Below, piece after piece: positions 14,695-22,266 of a stretch of DNA of 26,355 nt. The DNA is from JAENVU01 sp964544295. GTDB lineage: Bacteria; Actinomycetota; Acidimicrobiia; IMCC26256; JAENVU01. Made by a program: the position numbers and the translations under genes. Each line of letters opens with the position of its first letter. The first letter of the stretch is position 1. The notes beneath the pieces are model-generated. The model did not search any database and had not been told where the DNA came from. It was given only the letters and a program-made list of their open reading frames with translations. Location: NCBI GenBank assembly GCA_964544295.1, contig CAZJBJ010000038.1, forward strand, positions 1 to 26,355. The letters are read 5' to 3'.

Positions 14695-17448
14695 ATGGCC
14701 ACACGGTGGACACGAAACTCGGGATCGGCGTTGCTCGCGGCGTTGCTCGTGGTGGCGTCGCTGCTCGGCATCGCCGCGCCGGCGATGGCGGTGGTGGCGG
14801 GCACGACCGGTCAGCTTGTCAAGATCGCGCCACCGTCGAGCGTGCTCCAGAACGCGAGCTGTTCACCGGACAAGGTGTTCACCTTCGACGAGCAACAGGG
14901 TGTCACGCTCGGCGCCGAGGTCCGCACCGACTGGAAGGATCCGGGCACGTACACGGCCTACGGGGCCGGGACCGGCGTGAAGGTGCCGGCAGGTACCGAG
15001 GTCGACAGCCACTTCCTCCACAGCGTGCAACTCGGCTGCCTCGGAACGTCGAACCGGGAAGGGACGTGGCGGTTCTCGCAGGACATCCTGGGCGTGATCG
15101 TGTCGCGCGATCGATTGAACAAGAGCGACTATCTGGGCGCACCCGAGACCACGTATCCCGGTCTCGTGCCGTCGCGTGAGTTCGACTTCGGCTCGGGGAC
15201 CTCGGCCGACTTCGTGCAGATCATCGACGCGCGCACCATCTACGTCCGTCTGCAGACCCCGAGTGGGACCACGCAGGCCGACCAGATGCGGGTGCTGACC
15301 AAGCACAACGCGGAGCCGGTGGCCAACGCCGGCGGTCCCTATGCCGGATTCGAAGGTTCGGCGGTGTCGCTGGCGGGTACCGCCGCCGATGCCGATGCGG
15401 ATCCGCTGACGAAGTCGTGGACCTTCTCGGTCGCGGCCAGTCCGGGAACGTCGTGCACGACGACGGGGGTCACGACGCTCGCGCCGTCGATCACCTGTAA
15501 CGACGACGCCCTGGTGACGGCCACCCTTTCGGTCAGTGACGGGTACCACCCGGCGGTCACGTCGATCGCGAACGTCACGATCTCCAACCGTGCGCCGACG
15601 ATCTCGTCGGTGACGGTTCCGACGGCTCCCGTCGCCTTCGGCGCGCCGGTGAACCTGAGTGCGATCTTCGGTGATGTCGGTACCCACGACACCCACACCG
15701 CGTCGGTCGCCTGGGGTGACACCACCATGTCCACGGCGACGGTCAACGAGGCCGGTCACTCGGTGGCCGCGTCACACGTCTATGCCGCGCCGGGCACCTA
15801 CTCGCTCACCCTCACCGTCAACGACGACGACGGCGGGACGGTTTCGGCGGTGACCTCGGACGTGACCGTGGTCGGCGTGCCGAGCGCGAGTTCCGGCGGT
15901 CCGTACAACGGCGACGAGGGATCGAGTATCTCGCTGGCCGGATCGGCCAGCGGGAGCCTCCCGTTGTCGACCACCTGGATGTTCACGCCCGGGGCGGGCG
16001 ACCCGGGGACGAGCTGTAGCTACAGCGGGACGACCACGCTCACGCCGACCGTGTCGTGCAACGACGACGTGGTCGTGGACGCGACACTGAGCGTGAGCGA
16101 CGGCGTCAACCCGCCGGCGCTCTCGTACACGAGCGTCGCGGTGACCAACGTGGCTCCGGTGCTCGGTCCGCTCACCGCGACCGCGGGGCCGATCGCGGTC
16201 GGGCAGGTCGTGACGGTCGGTGGCGCATTCATCGACGCCGGGACCAACGACGGCCACACTGCGGTCGTCGATTGGGGGGACCTCTCCACGTCCGCGGGGA
16301 GCGTCACCGAACTCGCGGGTTCGGGCTCGGCGACAGGAACCCACGCCTACTCGGCGCCGGGTCTCTACACCATCTCGCTCGACGTCAACGACGGCGACGG
16401 CGGTATCGCCACCCGTACGATCACCATCCGGGTCAACACCCCGCCGACCGTGTCGGTCGGTGGTCCGTACGTCGGTGCCGAAGGGTCGACGTTGTCCCTC
16501 GCGGCCACGGCGACCGACGACGACCACGATGCGTTGTCCACCATGTGGTCCTTCGCGGTGGCCGCGTCCCCGGGCACGACCTGCACCCCGACCGGGACCA
16601 CGACGTTGACGCCGACGCTCACCTGCAACGACGACGCGGTCGTCACGGCGACGGTCACGATCTCGGATGGTGTCAACGCACCGGTCTCGGCGGTGACCAC
16701 GGTGACCTACGGCAACGTCGCGCCGACGATCACCGGGCTGGCCGTGACGCCCGACATTGCGCCGGTCGGTTCGACGGTCGCGCTGAGCTCGGGAATCAAC
16801 GACGTCGGCACCCACGACTCGCATGTCGCGTCGATCGACTGGGGTGACGCGACCTCGACGGCGGGAACCGTGACGGAGTCGGCCGGCACCGGCACCGTCA
16901 CCGCCAACCACGTGTACACCGCCGCGGGCATCTACACGGTGACCCTGACGGTGACCGACGGCGACGGTGGATCGAGCGTGGCCTCGGTCACCGTCGTGGT
17001 CTACGACCCGACCGGACCGTTCGTGACGGCCAATGGGAACTTCACCTCACCGTCGGGTGCGTTCACCCCTGGTGACCCCAACGACCCCGACGTCGTCGGG
17101 ACTGCCCACATCGGGTTCCTGGCCCGGTACACCACTGGCTCCACGGTGCCGAGCGGGAACGGGTCGTTCCGCTTCGCGGCGGCGGGGCTGGACCTCGAAG
17201 CCACTGGCTTCGTGTGGTTGGTCGTCACGCCGAGCGGCGACGAGGCGTTCTTCCGGGGGACCGGGACGGTCAACGGTGCGTCCGGCTACGAGTTCCTGGT
17301 CTCAGGCATCGACGGTCCACCGGACCTGGTCCGGATCAAGGTGTGGGCGACCGCGTCGGGCACCGTCGTCTACGACTCCCAGCCGGGCGCCGCGGACGAC
17401 GCCGATCCGACGACGCCCCTGACCGGGAGCGGGTTCGTGATCCACTGA
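14695..17448 (+). CDS. Large secreted multi-PKD-domain protein
   Basis: A 917-residue exported protein. MATRWTRNSGSALLAALLVV with a downstream AMA cleavage site (after about residue 32) is a Sec signal peptide. Residues 45-204 form an N-terminal domain I do not recognise. Six PKD-like modules follow in alternation. A-type modules (about 205-299, 396-485, 583-675) open GGPYxGxEGSxxSLA and carry a conserved Cys pair (GTSC or GTTC, then CNDD). B-type modules (about 300-395, 486-580, 676-772) carry GTxDxHxAxVxWGD, then H-x-Y and APGxYTxxLxVxDxDGG. Residues 773-917 are the domain that often closes such proteins (GFLARYTTGSTVPSG, FRIKVW-like VRIKVWATASGTVVYDSQ). There is no anchor, so it is probably released or held by non-covalent contacts; adhesive or structural use is inference. 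The start is supported by GGGAGG 8 nt upstream. Confidence 0.88.
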   Translation: MATRWTRNSGSALLAALLVVASLLGIAAPAMAVVAGTTGQLVKIAPPSSVLQNASCSPDKVFTFDEQQGVTLGAEVRTDWKDPGTYTAYGAGTGVKVPAGTEVDSHFLHSVQLGCLGTSNREGTWRFSQDILGVIVSRDRLNKSDYLGAPETTYPGLVPSREFDFGSGTSADFVQIIDARTIYVRLQTPSGTTQADQMRVLTKHNAEPVANAGGPYAGFEGSAVSLAGTAADADADPLTKSWTFSVAASPGTSCTTTGVTTLAPSITCNDDALVTATLSVSDGYHPAVTSIANVTISNRAPTISSVTVPTAPVAFGAPVNLSAIFGDVGTHDTHTASVAWGDTTMSTATVNEAGHSVAASHVYAAPGTYSLTLTVNDDDGGTVSAVTSDVTVVGVPSASSGGPYNGDEGSSISLAGSASGSLPLSTTWMFTPGAGDPGTSCSYSGTTTLTPTVSCNDDVVVDATLSVSDGVNPPALSYTSVAVTNVAPVLGPLTATAGPIAVGQVVTVGGAFIDAGTNDGHTAVVDWGDLSTSAGSVTELAGSGSATGTHAYSAPGLYTISLDVNDGDGGIATRTITIRVNTPPTVSVGGPYVGAEGSTLSLAATATDDDHDALSTMWSFAVAASPGTTCTPTGTTTLTPTLTCNDDAVVTATVTISDGVNAPVSAVTTVTYGNVAPTITGLAVTPDIAPVGSTVALSSGINDVGTHDSHVASIDWGDATSTAGTVTESAGTGTVTANHVYTAAGIYTVTLTVTDGDGGSSVASVTVVVYDPTGPFVTANGNFTSPSGAFTPGDPNDPDVVGTAHIGFLARYTTGSTVPSGNGSFRFAAAGLDLEATGFVWLVVTPSGDEAFFRGTGTVNGASGYEFLVSGIDGPPDLVRIKVWATASGTVVYDSQPGAADDADPTTPLTGSGFVIH
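15310..17010 (+). repeat. Three A-B pairs of PKD-like modules
   Basis: The coding segment consists of a roughly 560-bp unit repeated three times (from about 15310, 15880 and 16441). Each unit has an A-type disulfide PKD module and a B-type WGD module. Similarity is clear in protein and partial in DNA, suggesting old duplication of the pair followed by drift. Confidence 0.6.
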
Positions 17449-17517
17449 TCACCGCTTCCCCAGGACCGGGTCTTCCCATGGAGCCCCCCAGCCCAGACGG
17501 GTCCCGGTCCGCCCCGA

Positions 17518-17549
17518 AGGTGGGCGGCCGCGCGAGCGGCCGCCCACCT
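17518..17549. terminator. Perfect 14-bp-stem hairpin with GCGA tetraloop
   Basis: AGGTGGGCGGCCGC (17518-17531), loop GCGA, then GCGGCCGCCCACCT (17536-17549) is a perfect inverted repeat between convergent genes. It lies 70 bp after the PKD gene stop and 62 bp beyond the PEP-mutase stop. It is symmetric and so may stop transcription from both sides. There is no T-tract. Confidence 0.65.
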
Positions 17550-17557
17550 CCGGAATG

Positions 17558-17587
17558 GGCACGGCCACTGACCAGTGGGGCCGTGCC
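17558..17587. terminator. Second hairpin between convergent genes
   Basis: GGCACGGCC (17558-17566) pairs with GGCCGTGCC (17579-17587), with inner ACT/AGT pairs and a two-base bulge. A further overlapping arm pair GCCGTCG/CGACGGC (17585-17611) could compete with it and reaches the stop of the minus-strand gene. Confidence 0.5.
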
Positions 17588-17611
17588 GTCGAGCCGAGGG
17601 GGCCCGACGGC

Positions 17612-18421
17612 TCAGTCGGTGAACGCGGCCCGGGCCGCGGTGACGCCGTCCCCGACGTCGTCCCAGTATCCGTAGGTCCCCGCGTCTCGGAGTTCGGTCG
17701 CGGCCCGGACCACGGCTGCGTACGCGGTCCAGGCGAAGGATCCACCGACGCTGATGCGCCGAACACCGATGTCGCCGAGTGCAGCGACCGGTGCGGTCGT
17801 GCCGCGCGGGAGCACGTTGACCGGGAGATCGACCGACGCGACGAGCGTGCTGAGTTGGCCGAGGTCGTCGATGCCGGGGGCGAAGAGCACGTCCGCGCCC
17901 GCCTCCTGGAATGCCTGGAGTCGATCGATCGTGTCGGCGAGGTCGGATCGACCGTGGAGGAAGTTCTCGGCTCGAGCGGTGAGGACCAGTCGGTTCGGGC
18001 CGGCGTGCGCGGCCTCGGCGGCGGCCCGCACGCGGTCGACGGCGAGTCCGCGGGGCTGGATGCGGTCCGTGCCGCGGTCGTAGTCCTCGACTGAGCAACC
18101 GGCGATACCGGTCCCGGCGGCCGCGCGGACTGTGTCGGCGACACCATCCGGATCCTCGGCGTAGCAGTCCTCGAGATCGGCGCTGATCGGGACCGGGATC
18201 TCCCTGCCTAACGAGCGGCAGTGCTCCAACATGTCGTCTCGGCCGGCGCCGCCGTCGAGTCGTCCCAGCGTGGCCGCGAACCCCGAACTGGTCGTCGCGA
18301 TCGCCCGAAACCCGAGTGACACCAGCAAGCGAGCGGATCCGATGTCCCACGCGTTGGGCATCAGGAGGGGCTGATTCTCGTGATGCATCGCCCGGAACTC
18401 GTCGAACCGATCGGGTGTCAT
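17612..18421 (-). CDS. Isocitrate lyase/PEP mutase family protein
   Basis: A 269-residue (beta/alpha)8 protein of the PEP-mutase/ICL superfamily, whose members form or cleave C-C or P-C bonds through an oxyacid enolate. Signatures are LLMPNAWDIGSARLLVSLGF (19-38), IATTSSGFAATLG (41-53), the Mg-site region PISADLEDCYAED (78-90), and SVEDYDRG (110-117). The KKCGH catalytic loop of true isocitrate and methylisocitrate lyases is absent, so this is not AceA or PrpB. It matches the short carboxyphosphonate-mutase/oxaloacetase-like group, whose reaction is usually unknown. The start at 18421 is supported by TATCCT six bases upstream; longer frames run into the divergent gene. Its 3' end meets the hairpins below the PKD gene. 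Confidence 0.87.
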   Translation of the reverse strand: MTPDRFDEFRAMHHENQPLLMPNAWDIGSARLLVSLGFRAIATTSSGFAATLGRLDGGAGRDDMLEHCRSLGREIPVPISADLEDCYAEDPDGVADTVRAAAGTGIAGCSVEDYDRGTDRIQPRGLAVDRVRAAAEAAHAGPNRLVLTARAENFLHGRSDLADTIDRLQAFQEAGADVLFAPGIDDLGQLSTLVASVDLPVNVLPRGTTAPVAALGDIGVRRISVGGSFAWTAYAAVVRAATELRDAGTYGYWDDVGDGVTAARAAFTD

Positions 18422-18427
18422 GCGGTG

Positions 18428-18433
18428 AGGATA
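18428..18433 (-). promoter_or_regulatory. -10 element for the PEP-mutase-family gene (leaderless)
   Basis: TATCCT on the minus strand is 6 nt upstream of the ATG at 18421, within the 27-bp gap to the divergent PAP2 gene. Confidence 0.5.
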
Positions 18434-18448
18434 TGGGAGCATCGGGCC

Positions 18449-19351
18449 GTGGGCTGGTTGGAATGGCAGTGGGCGGTCGGGATCGCCGCGGTCGCGCTCA
18501 TGGTCGGCGTGGCCTGGGCGCGCGCCGCCGCGCCGTGGCAGCGGGCCGTCGCCGCGTTCGCCCGGGAACTGGCCCTCGTCCTCGGCCTCTACACCATCTG
18601 GATCCTGGCCGGCCGGCTCTCGGTGGTGCGAGTGGACGAGGGGTTGCGCAACGGCCGCTGGGTCTTCCGTCTCCAGGAGACCCTGCATCTGCCGAGTGAG
18701 ACCCTGCTGCAGAACTGGATCGTCGATCGCCCGTGGATCGCCCGGTTCACCAACGGGTACTACGCGATCGTGCACGTCCCGGCCATGCTGATCACGTTGG
18801 TCTGGCTCTACGTCGCGCATCGGGACAAGTACGCCCGCTGGCGGACGGCCCTCGCGCTCACCACGTTCTTCTGCCTGTGCATCCAGTTCTGGCCGGTCGC
18901 GCCGCCGCGCATGTTTCCGCAGTTGGGTTTCGTCGACGTCGCGCAGTTATTCGACCAGTCGGTGTACGGACCGATCGGCCAGGGGATCTCGGATCAGATC
19001 TCGGCGATGCCGTCGGTCCACGTGGCGTGGGCGGTCTGGGTCGGTGCGGCGGTCGTCCAGGCGGGGGTGAGCCGGTGGCGGTGGCTGATCCTGCTCCACC
19101 CACTGGCCACGATCTTCGCGGTGAGCGCGACGTCGAACCACTGGTGGATGGACGGGATCGTCGCGTCGGTGCTCCTCGCCCTGTCGGTCGCGATCGAACG
19201 CGGCGTCCACCGCACGTGGGGCCGCGTGCGTCAGTCGAGGGTGGCCACGCCGGCGTTCGTCGCCAACGAATCCGCGCCCGCGGCGAACGTCCCGCTCGAG
19301 GACGTTCTGCCCATCAGCACGTCGAGCGGGTCGCGCAGATCGTCGACGTAG
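18449..19351 (+). CDS. PAP2-family membrane phosphatase
   Basis: A 300-residue polytopic membrane protein with about six hydrophobic helices (about 7-24, 42-58, 104-123, 133-150, 190-205, 212-228). The PAP2 active-site motifs are modified: WPVAPPRMF (148-156) stands for the first motif, MPSVHVAW (188-195) for the PSGH motif with catalytic H191, and SNHWWMDG (229-236) for the last, with H231 and D235. This pattern is that of the Aur1/Ipt1-like PAP2 branch, which acts on lipid phosphates or transfers inositol-phosphate-type groups. The GTG start at 18449 has GGGAG 9 nt upstream. The last ~40 residues extend 121 bp into the 3' end of the convergent dioxygenase gene and have no membrane or motif content. 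Confidence 0.85.
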   Translation: MGWLEWQWAVGIAAVALMVGVAWARAAAPWQRAVAAFARELALVLGLYTIWILAGRLSVVRVDEGLRNGRWVFRLQETLHLPSETLLQNWIVDRPWIARFTNGYYAIVHVPAMLITLVWLYVAHRDKYARWRTALALTTFFCLCIQFWPVAPPRMFPQLGFVDVAQLFDQSVYGPIGQGISDQISAMPSVHVAWAVWVGAAVVQAGVSRWRWLILLHPLATIFAVSATSNHWWMDGIVASVLLALSVAIERGVHRTWGRVRQSRVATPAFVANESAPAANVPLEDVLPISTSSGSRRSST

Positions 19352-20103
19352 CCCAGGGCGTATGCACCGAGGGAGTAGCCGAGCAGTCGCTGCAGACGTT
19401 CCGGCAACTGCCGGGCGACCTCGGGGGGCACGGTGAGGAACTGGTTCTCCTCCTGGCGGAGCCAGCCGACGCTGTAGGTGATGTTCACCCCGACGCGATC
19501 GGCCGCGGAGGTGTTCGGCCCGCCGCCGTGGTAGAGCCCACCGACGTACAGGAGTACCGAGCCGCGTTCCATCTCGGCGGGCTCGGTGTCGGCGACGGTG
19601 AGGCGTTGCTTGTCCTCGGCGCGATGGCTTCCGGGCACGACGCGCGTGGCGCCGTTCTCCTCGGTGAAGTCGGTCGCGGCCCAGATGGTGTTGCACTGCA
19701 CCTGGTACTCGGTGGGGAACTCGAAGAAGTCGAACGCCCACTGGTCGCGGTGGATGGTCTGGACCGGCCCGCCGGGCTCGATACGGATCAGTTGCGTGAG
19801 GTGCAACTGGTAGTTGTTGACGTGGGCGAGCACACGGTCGACGGTCCCGAGCACGAGGTCGTCGACGACGAGCGTGCGGGCGGACTCCGAGCGAGCGACG
19901 AGGCCTCCGGTCCGCCGGGTGCGCGGCCCGGCGAACTCGTCGGTGCCGTACGGAGTGGCCGCGACGAACGGCGCCATCTCGGTGTCGAGGCGGTCGAGGA
20001 GTTCGGGCGGGGCGAGGCGGTCGATGACGACGCAGCCGTCGGCGGCGATCACGGCCGCGACCTCGTCCGGCGTCGCGGTCGCAGGCAGGTGTCGGACGGT
20101 CAT
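19231..20103 (-). CDS. Phytanoyl-CoA dioxygenase (PhyH) family protein
   Basis: A 290-residue Fe(II)/2-oxoglutarate oxygenase. The metal triad is visible as H118-x-D120 in QTIHRDQWAFDF and H192 in GGLYHGGGPNTS, with R203 (SAADRVGVN) as the 2-oxoglutarate-binding arginine. TDFTEENGATRVVPGSHRAE (145-164) is the family hallmark. Members hydroxylate acyl-CoAs or small molecules, often in secondary or xenobiotic pathways; the substrate is not evident. The ATG at 20103 overlaps the amidohydrolase stop as ATGA, so the two are co-translated. The 3' end is overlapped by the convergent PAP2 gene. Confidence 0.9.
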   Translation of the reverse strand: MTVRHLPATATPDEVAAVIAADGCVVIDRLAPPELLDRLDTEMAPFVAATPYGTDEFAGPRTRRTGGLVARSESARTLVVDDLVLGTVDRVLAHVNNYQLHLTQLIRIEPGGPVQTIHRDQWAFDFFEFPTEYQVQCNTIWAATDFTEENGATRVVPGSHRAEDKQRLTVADTEPAEMERGSVLLYVGGLYHGGGPNTSAADRVGVNITYSVGWLRQEENQFLTVPPEVARQLPERLQRLLGYSLGAYALGYVDDLRDPLDVLMGRTSSSGTFAAGADSLATNAGVATLD

Positions 20104-20930
20104 GTCCGCACTGTACGGTCGAGGAGTCGCCGGGCGGTGCCGCCGAGGAACTGGGCCATGGCATCGTCGTCGAGCGGCAGGGCGCGCGCCTCGGTCAACG
20201 AACGCCGCATCGGGAACCACGGTTCGTCCGAACCCCAGAGCACCCGACCGCGGTAGGTCGCGCTGTTCATGAACTTCACCAGCCCCGGGTCCATGTACTG
20301 CGGGGCGTACGCCGTGCACGAGTGGTAGAGGTTCGGCCACTTGCGCATGTAGTTCATGAGGAGCTCCTCGAACGGGTGGCCCATGTGGGCGCCGATGACC
20401 ACGAGGTCGGGGAAGTCGATCAGCACGTCTTCGAGGAGTTCGGGGTGCTGGACCCGGGAGCGGACGCGCGGCCCGGGGATCCCGACGTTGATGCCCATCG
20501 GGATGCCGAGCTCTTCGCAGACCGACATGGCCGGGTAGTGACGCGGGTCGGTGATCGGCACCTGGTTCGCCAGCGGCATGATGCGCACCATCGAGAATCG
20601 CGGGTGCTCGGCCAGCGTGCGGATCCGCCGAGCGGACCGGGTCGGGCGTTCGGGCGAGGTGAGGCCGGCGGCCACGAGGAACCGCCCGGGGTGCGCGTCG
20701 GCGACCTCGAGCGCGTGGTCGGCGGTGCGGTCCATGCCCGTGCAGAGGATCCCGGTGGCGACGCCGAGTTCGTCCATCAGGGCGATCATGGCGTCGGTGC
20801 CGATGCCGTCGGTCGAACTCGAGCCGAGGTATCCGGGGATGTTGGCGAACTGCTCCTGACCGAGGAACGCCCGGGCGCCTTCGTCGGTCACCAGGTTGAC
20901 CCAGATGTCGACGACGTCGGTGGTGGCCAT
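20100..20930 (-). CDS. Amidohydrolase-2 family protein with altered metal site
   Basis: A 276-residue TIM-barrel protein of the amidohydrolase-2 family, which includes decarboxylases and hydrolases such as ACMSD and gamma-resorcylate decarboxylase. Conserved late elements are VVIGAHMGHPFEELL (177-191, H182 and H185) and LWGSDEPWFP (231-240, D235), with MRKWPNLYHSCTAYAP before the latter. At the N-terminus the usual H-x-H after the first strand is replaced by VDIWVNLVT, and the mid-barrel His is replaced in GINVGIP. Loss of these ligands suggests a changed or absent metal. AGGAGG lies 5 nt before the ATG at 20930. It is coupled to the downstream PhyH gene and divergent from a second amidohydrolase-2 gene. 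Confidence 0.85.
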   Translation of the reverse strand: MATTDVVDIWVNLVTDEGARAFLGQEQFANIPGYLGSSSTDGIGTDAMIALMDELGVATGILCTGMDRTADHALEVADAHPGRFLVAAGLTSPERPTRSARRIRTLAEHPRFSMVRIMPLANQVPITDPRHYPAMSVCEELGIPMGINVGIPGPRVRSRVQHPELLEDVLIDFPDLVVIGAHMGHPFEELLMNYMRKWPNLYHSCTAYAPQYMDPGLVKFMNSATYRGRVLWGSDEPWFPMRRSLTEARALPLDDDAMAQFLGGTARRLLDRTVRT

Positions 20931-20935
20931 GGGGT

Positions 20936-21052
20936 CCTCCTGGGGTTCGCACCCGTCGGGCGACGCATTCGCCGGGTCGGCAGGGTGACGCTAGCGTCAG
21001 GTTTCGCGACCCGGCAATGAAGCCGGTCTCGACCGGTGTCGTCCCCAGGAGG
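20936..21052. other. Divergent leader region with mirrored CCCCAGGAGG ribosome sites
   Basis: CCTCCTGGGG (20936-20945, read on the minus strand as CCCCAGGAGG) and CCCCAGGAGG (21043-21052) are inverted copies. Each stands 5 nt from its ATG, with the palindrome 20986-20999 between them. The layout is nearly mirror-symmetric. Confidence 0.5.
20986..20999. promoter_or_regulatory. Perfect 14-bp palindrome with bidirectional -10 hexamers
   Basis: TGACGCTAGCGTCA is its own reverse complement. It contains TAGCGT (a TANNNT -10 candidate) on the plus strand (20992-20997) and on the minus strand (20988-20993). Transcripts begun about 7 nt away would give ~50-nt leaders ending in AGGAGG on both sides. 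It may be a shared symmetric promoter core, a repressor operator, or both. Confidence 0.5.
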
Positions 21053-21057
21053 ATTCC

Positions 21058-22266
21058 ATGAGCACCGCGACCGACGAGCGGTACACGATCATCTCCGCCG
21101 ACTGCCACGCCGGTGGGAGCCACGAGCAGTACCGCGAGTACCTCTCGGCCGAGTGGCAGGCCGAGTTCGATGCGTGGCGCGGTGAGTACTCGAACCCGTT
21201 CCGCGACCTCCAGGACGACGGTCGATCGCGCAATTGGGACGACGATCGGCGCATCTCGGACCTGGAGAAGGACGGGCAGGTCGCCGAAGTGACGTTCCCG
21301 AACACGGTGCCGCCGTTCTTCCCGACCGGCGTGGTCATCGCCCGCGCGCCCCAGGACGCGGAGGACTACCGCCGCCGGTGGGAAGGGTTGCGTGCGCACA
21401 ACCGCTGGCTGGCGGACTTCTGCTCGCGTGCGCCGGAGCGCCGGGCCGGGATCGGTCAGATCTTCCTCGACGACGTGGACGTGGCGATCAAGGAAGTGGA
21501 GTGGATCCACGACCATGGTCTCCGGGGAGGCGTCCTCATTCCGGGTATCCCGGACGACGCGCACATGCCGCCGTACTACTCGGATCATTACGACCGGCTG
21601 TGGGCCGTGTGCGAGGAGCGCGGCGTCGTGATCAACCATCACACGACCGGCACCGGCCTCCCCGACTACGGCAAGTATCCGAGCTCCACGATCCAGTGGA
21701 TGATCGAGACCTCCTGGTACGCCCACCGGCCGCTGTGGCAGATCCTCATGAGCGGAACCTTCGAACGGTTCCCCGGCCTCAAGCTCGTGCTCACCGAGCA
21801 GGGGGTCGACTGGGTGCCGGGCATGCTCATGCAACTCGACGCCTTCCACATGCAGATGCAGAGCGGACGCATCGGTGAGATGAACCTCAAGAACGACACC
21901 GTGCTGCCGCTCACACCGTCGGAGTACTTCGAGCGCAACGTGTGGGTCGGCGTCAGCTTCCCGGGCATCCGGGAGGCGAAGGCGCTCCGGAAGCTCGGCC
22001 TCCACAAGGTCATGTGGGGTTCGGACTACCCCCACAACGAAGGGACCTCGCCGTACTCGCACGAGAGTCTGCGCCGAACGTTCCATGACTGGTCGCCCGA
22101 GGACCTGCGCCAGGTGCTCTCGGGAACGGCGGCCGACGTCTACGGCTTCGATCTCGCGGTGCTGGATCCCCTCGCGGCGAACGGGGTGGGCCCGACCGTC
22201 GGCGAGGTGGCCACGCCCCTGGAGCAGATCCCCAAGAACGCGTTCAGCCCCGCGTTCTACCGGTAA
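21058..22266 (+). CDS. Amidohydrolase-2 family protein
   Basis: A 402-residue member of the amidohydrolase-2 superfamily. It opens IISADCHAGG (11-20), the D-x-H form that replaces the canonical H-x-H in one large branch. It then carries VVINHHTTGTG near mid-barrel, KLVLTEQGVDWVPGML, and KVMWGSDYPHNEGTSPYS with the catalytic Asp. A Trp/Tyr-rich insertion (SSTIQWMIETSWYAHRPLWQ) is typical of actinobacterial members. The reaction may be hydrolysis or decarboxylation; the substrate is unknown. The start has AGGAGG five bases upstream. The gene shares a divergent, symmetric promoter region with the other amidohydrolase. Its 3' end overlaps the convergent racemase gene by 23 bp. Confidence 0.88.
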   Translation: MSTATDERYTIISADCHAGGSHEQYREYLSAEWQAEFDAWRGEYSNPFRDLQDDGRSRNWDDDRRISDLEKDGQVAEVTFPNTVPPFFPTGVVIARAPQDAEDYRRRWEGLRAHNRWLADFCSRAPERRAGIGQIFLDDVDVAIKEVEWIHDHGLRGGVLIPGIPDDAHMPPYYSDHYDRLWAVCEERGVVINHHTTGTGLPDYGKYPSSTIQWMIETSWYAHRPLWQILMSGTFERFPGLKLVLTEQGVDWVPGMLMQLDAFHMQMQSGRIGEMNLKNDTVLPLTPSEYFERNVWVGVSFPGIREAKALRKLGLHKVMWGSDYPHNEGTSPYSHESLRRTFHDWSPEDLRQVLSGTAADVYGFDLAVLDPLAANGVGPTVGEVATPLEQIPKNAFSPAFYR

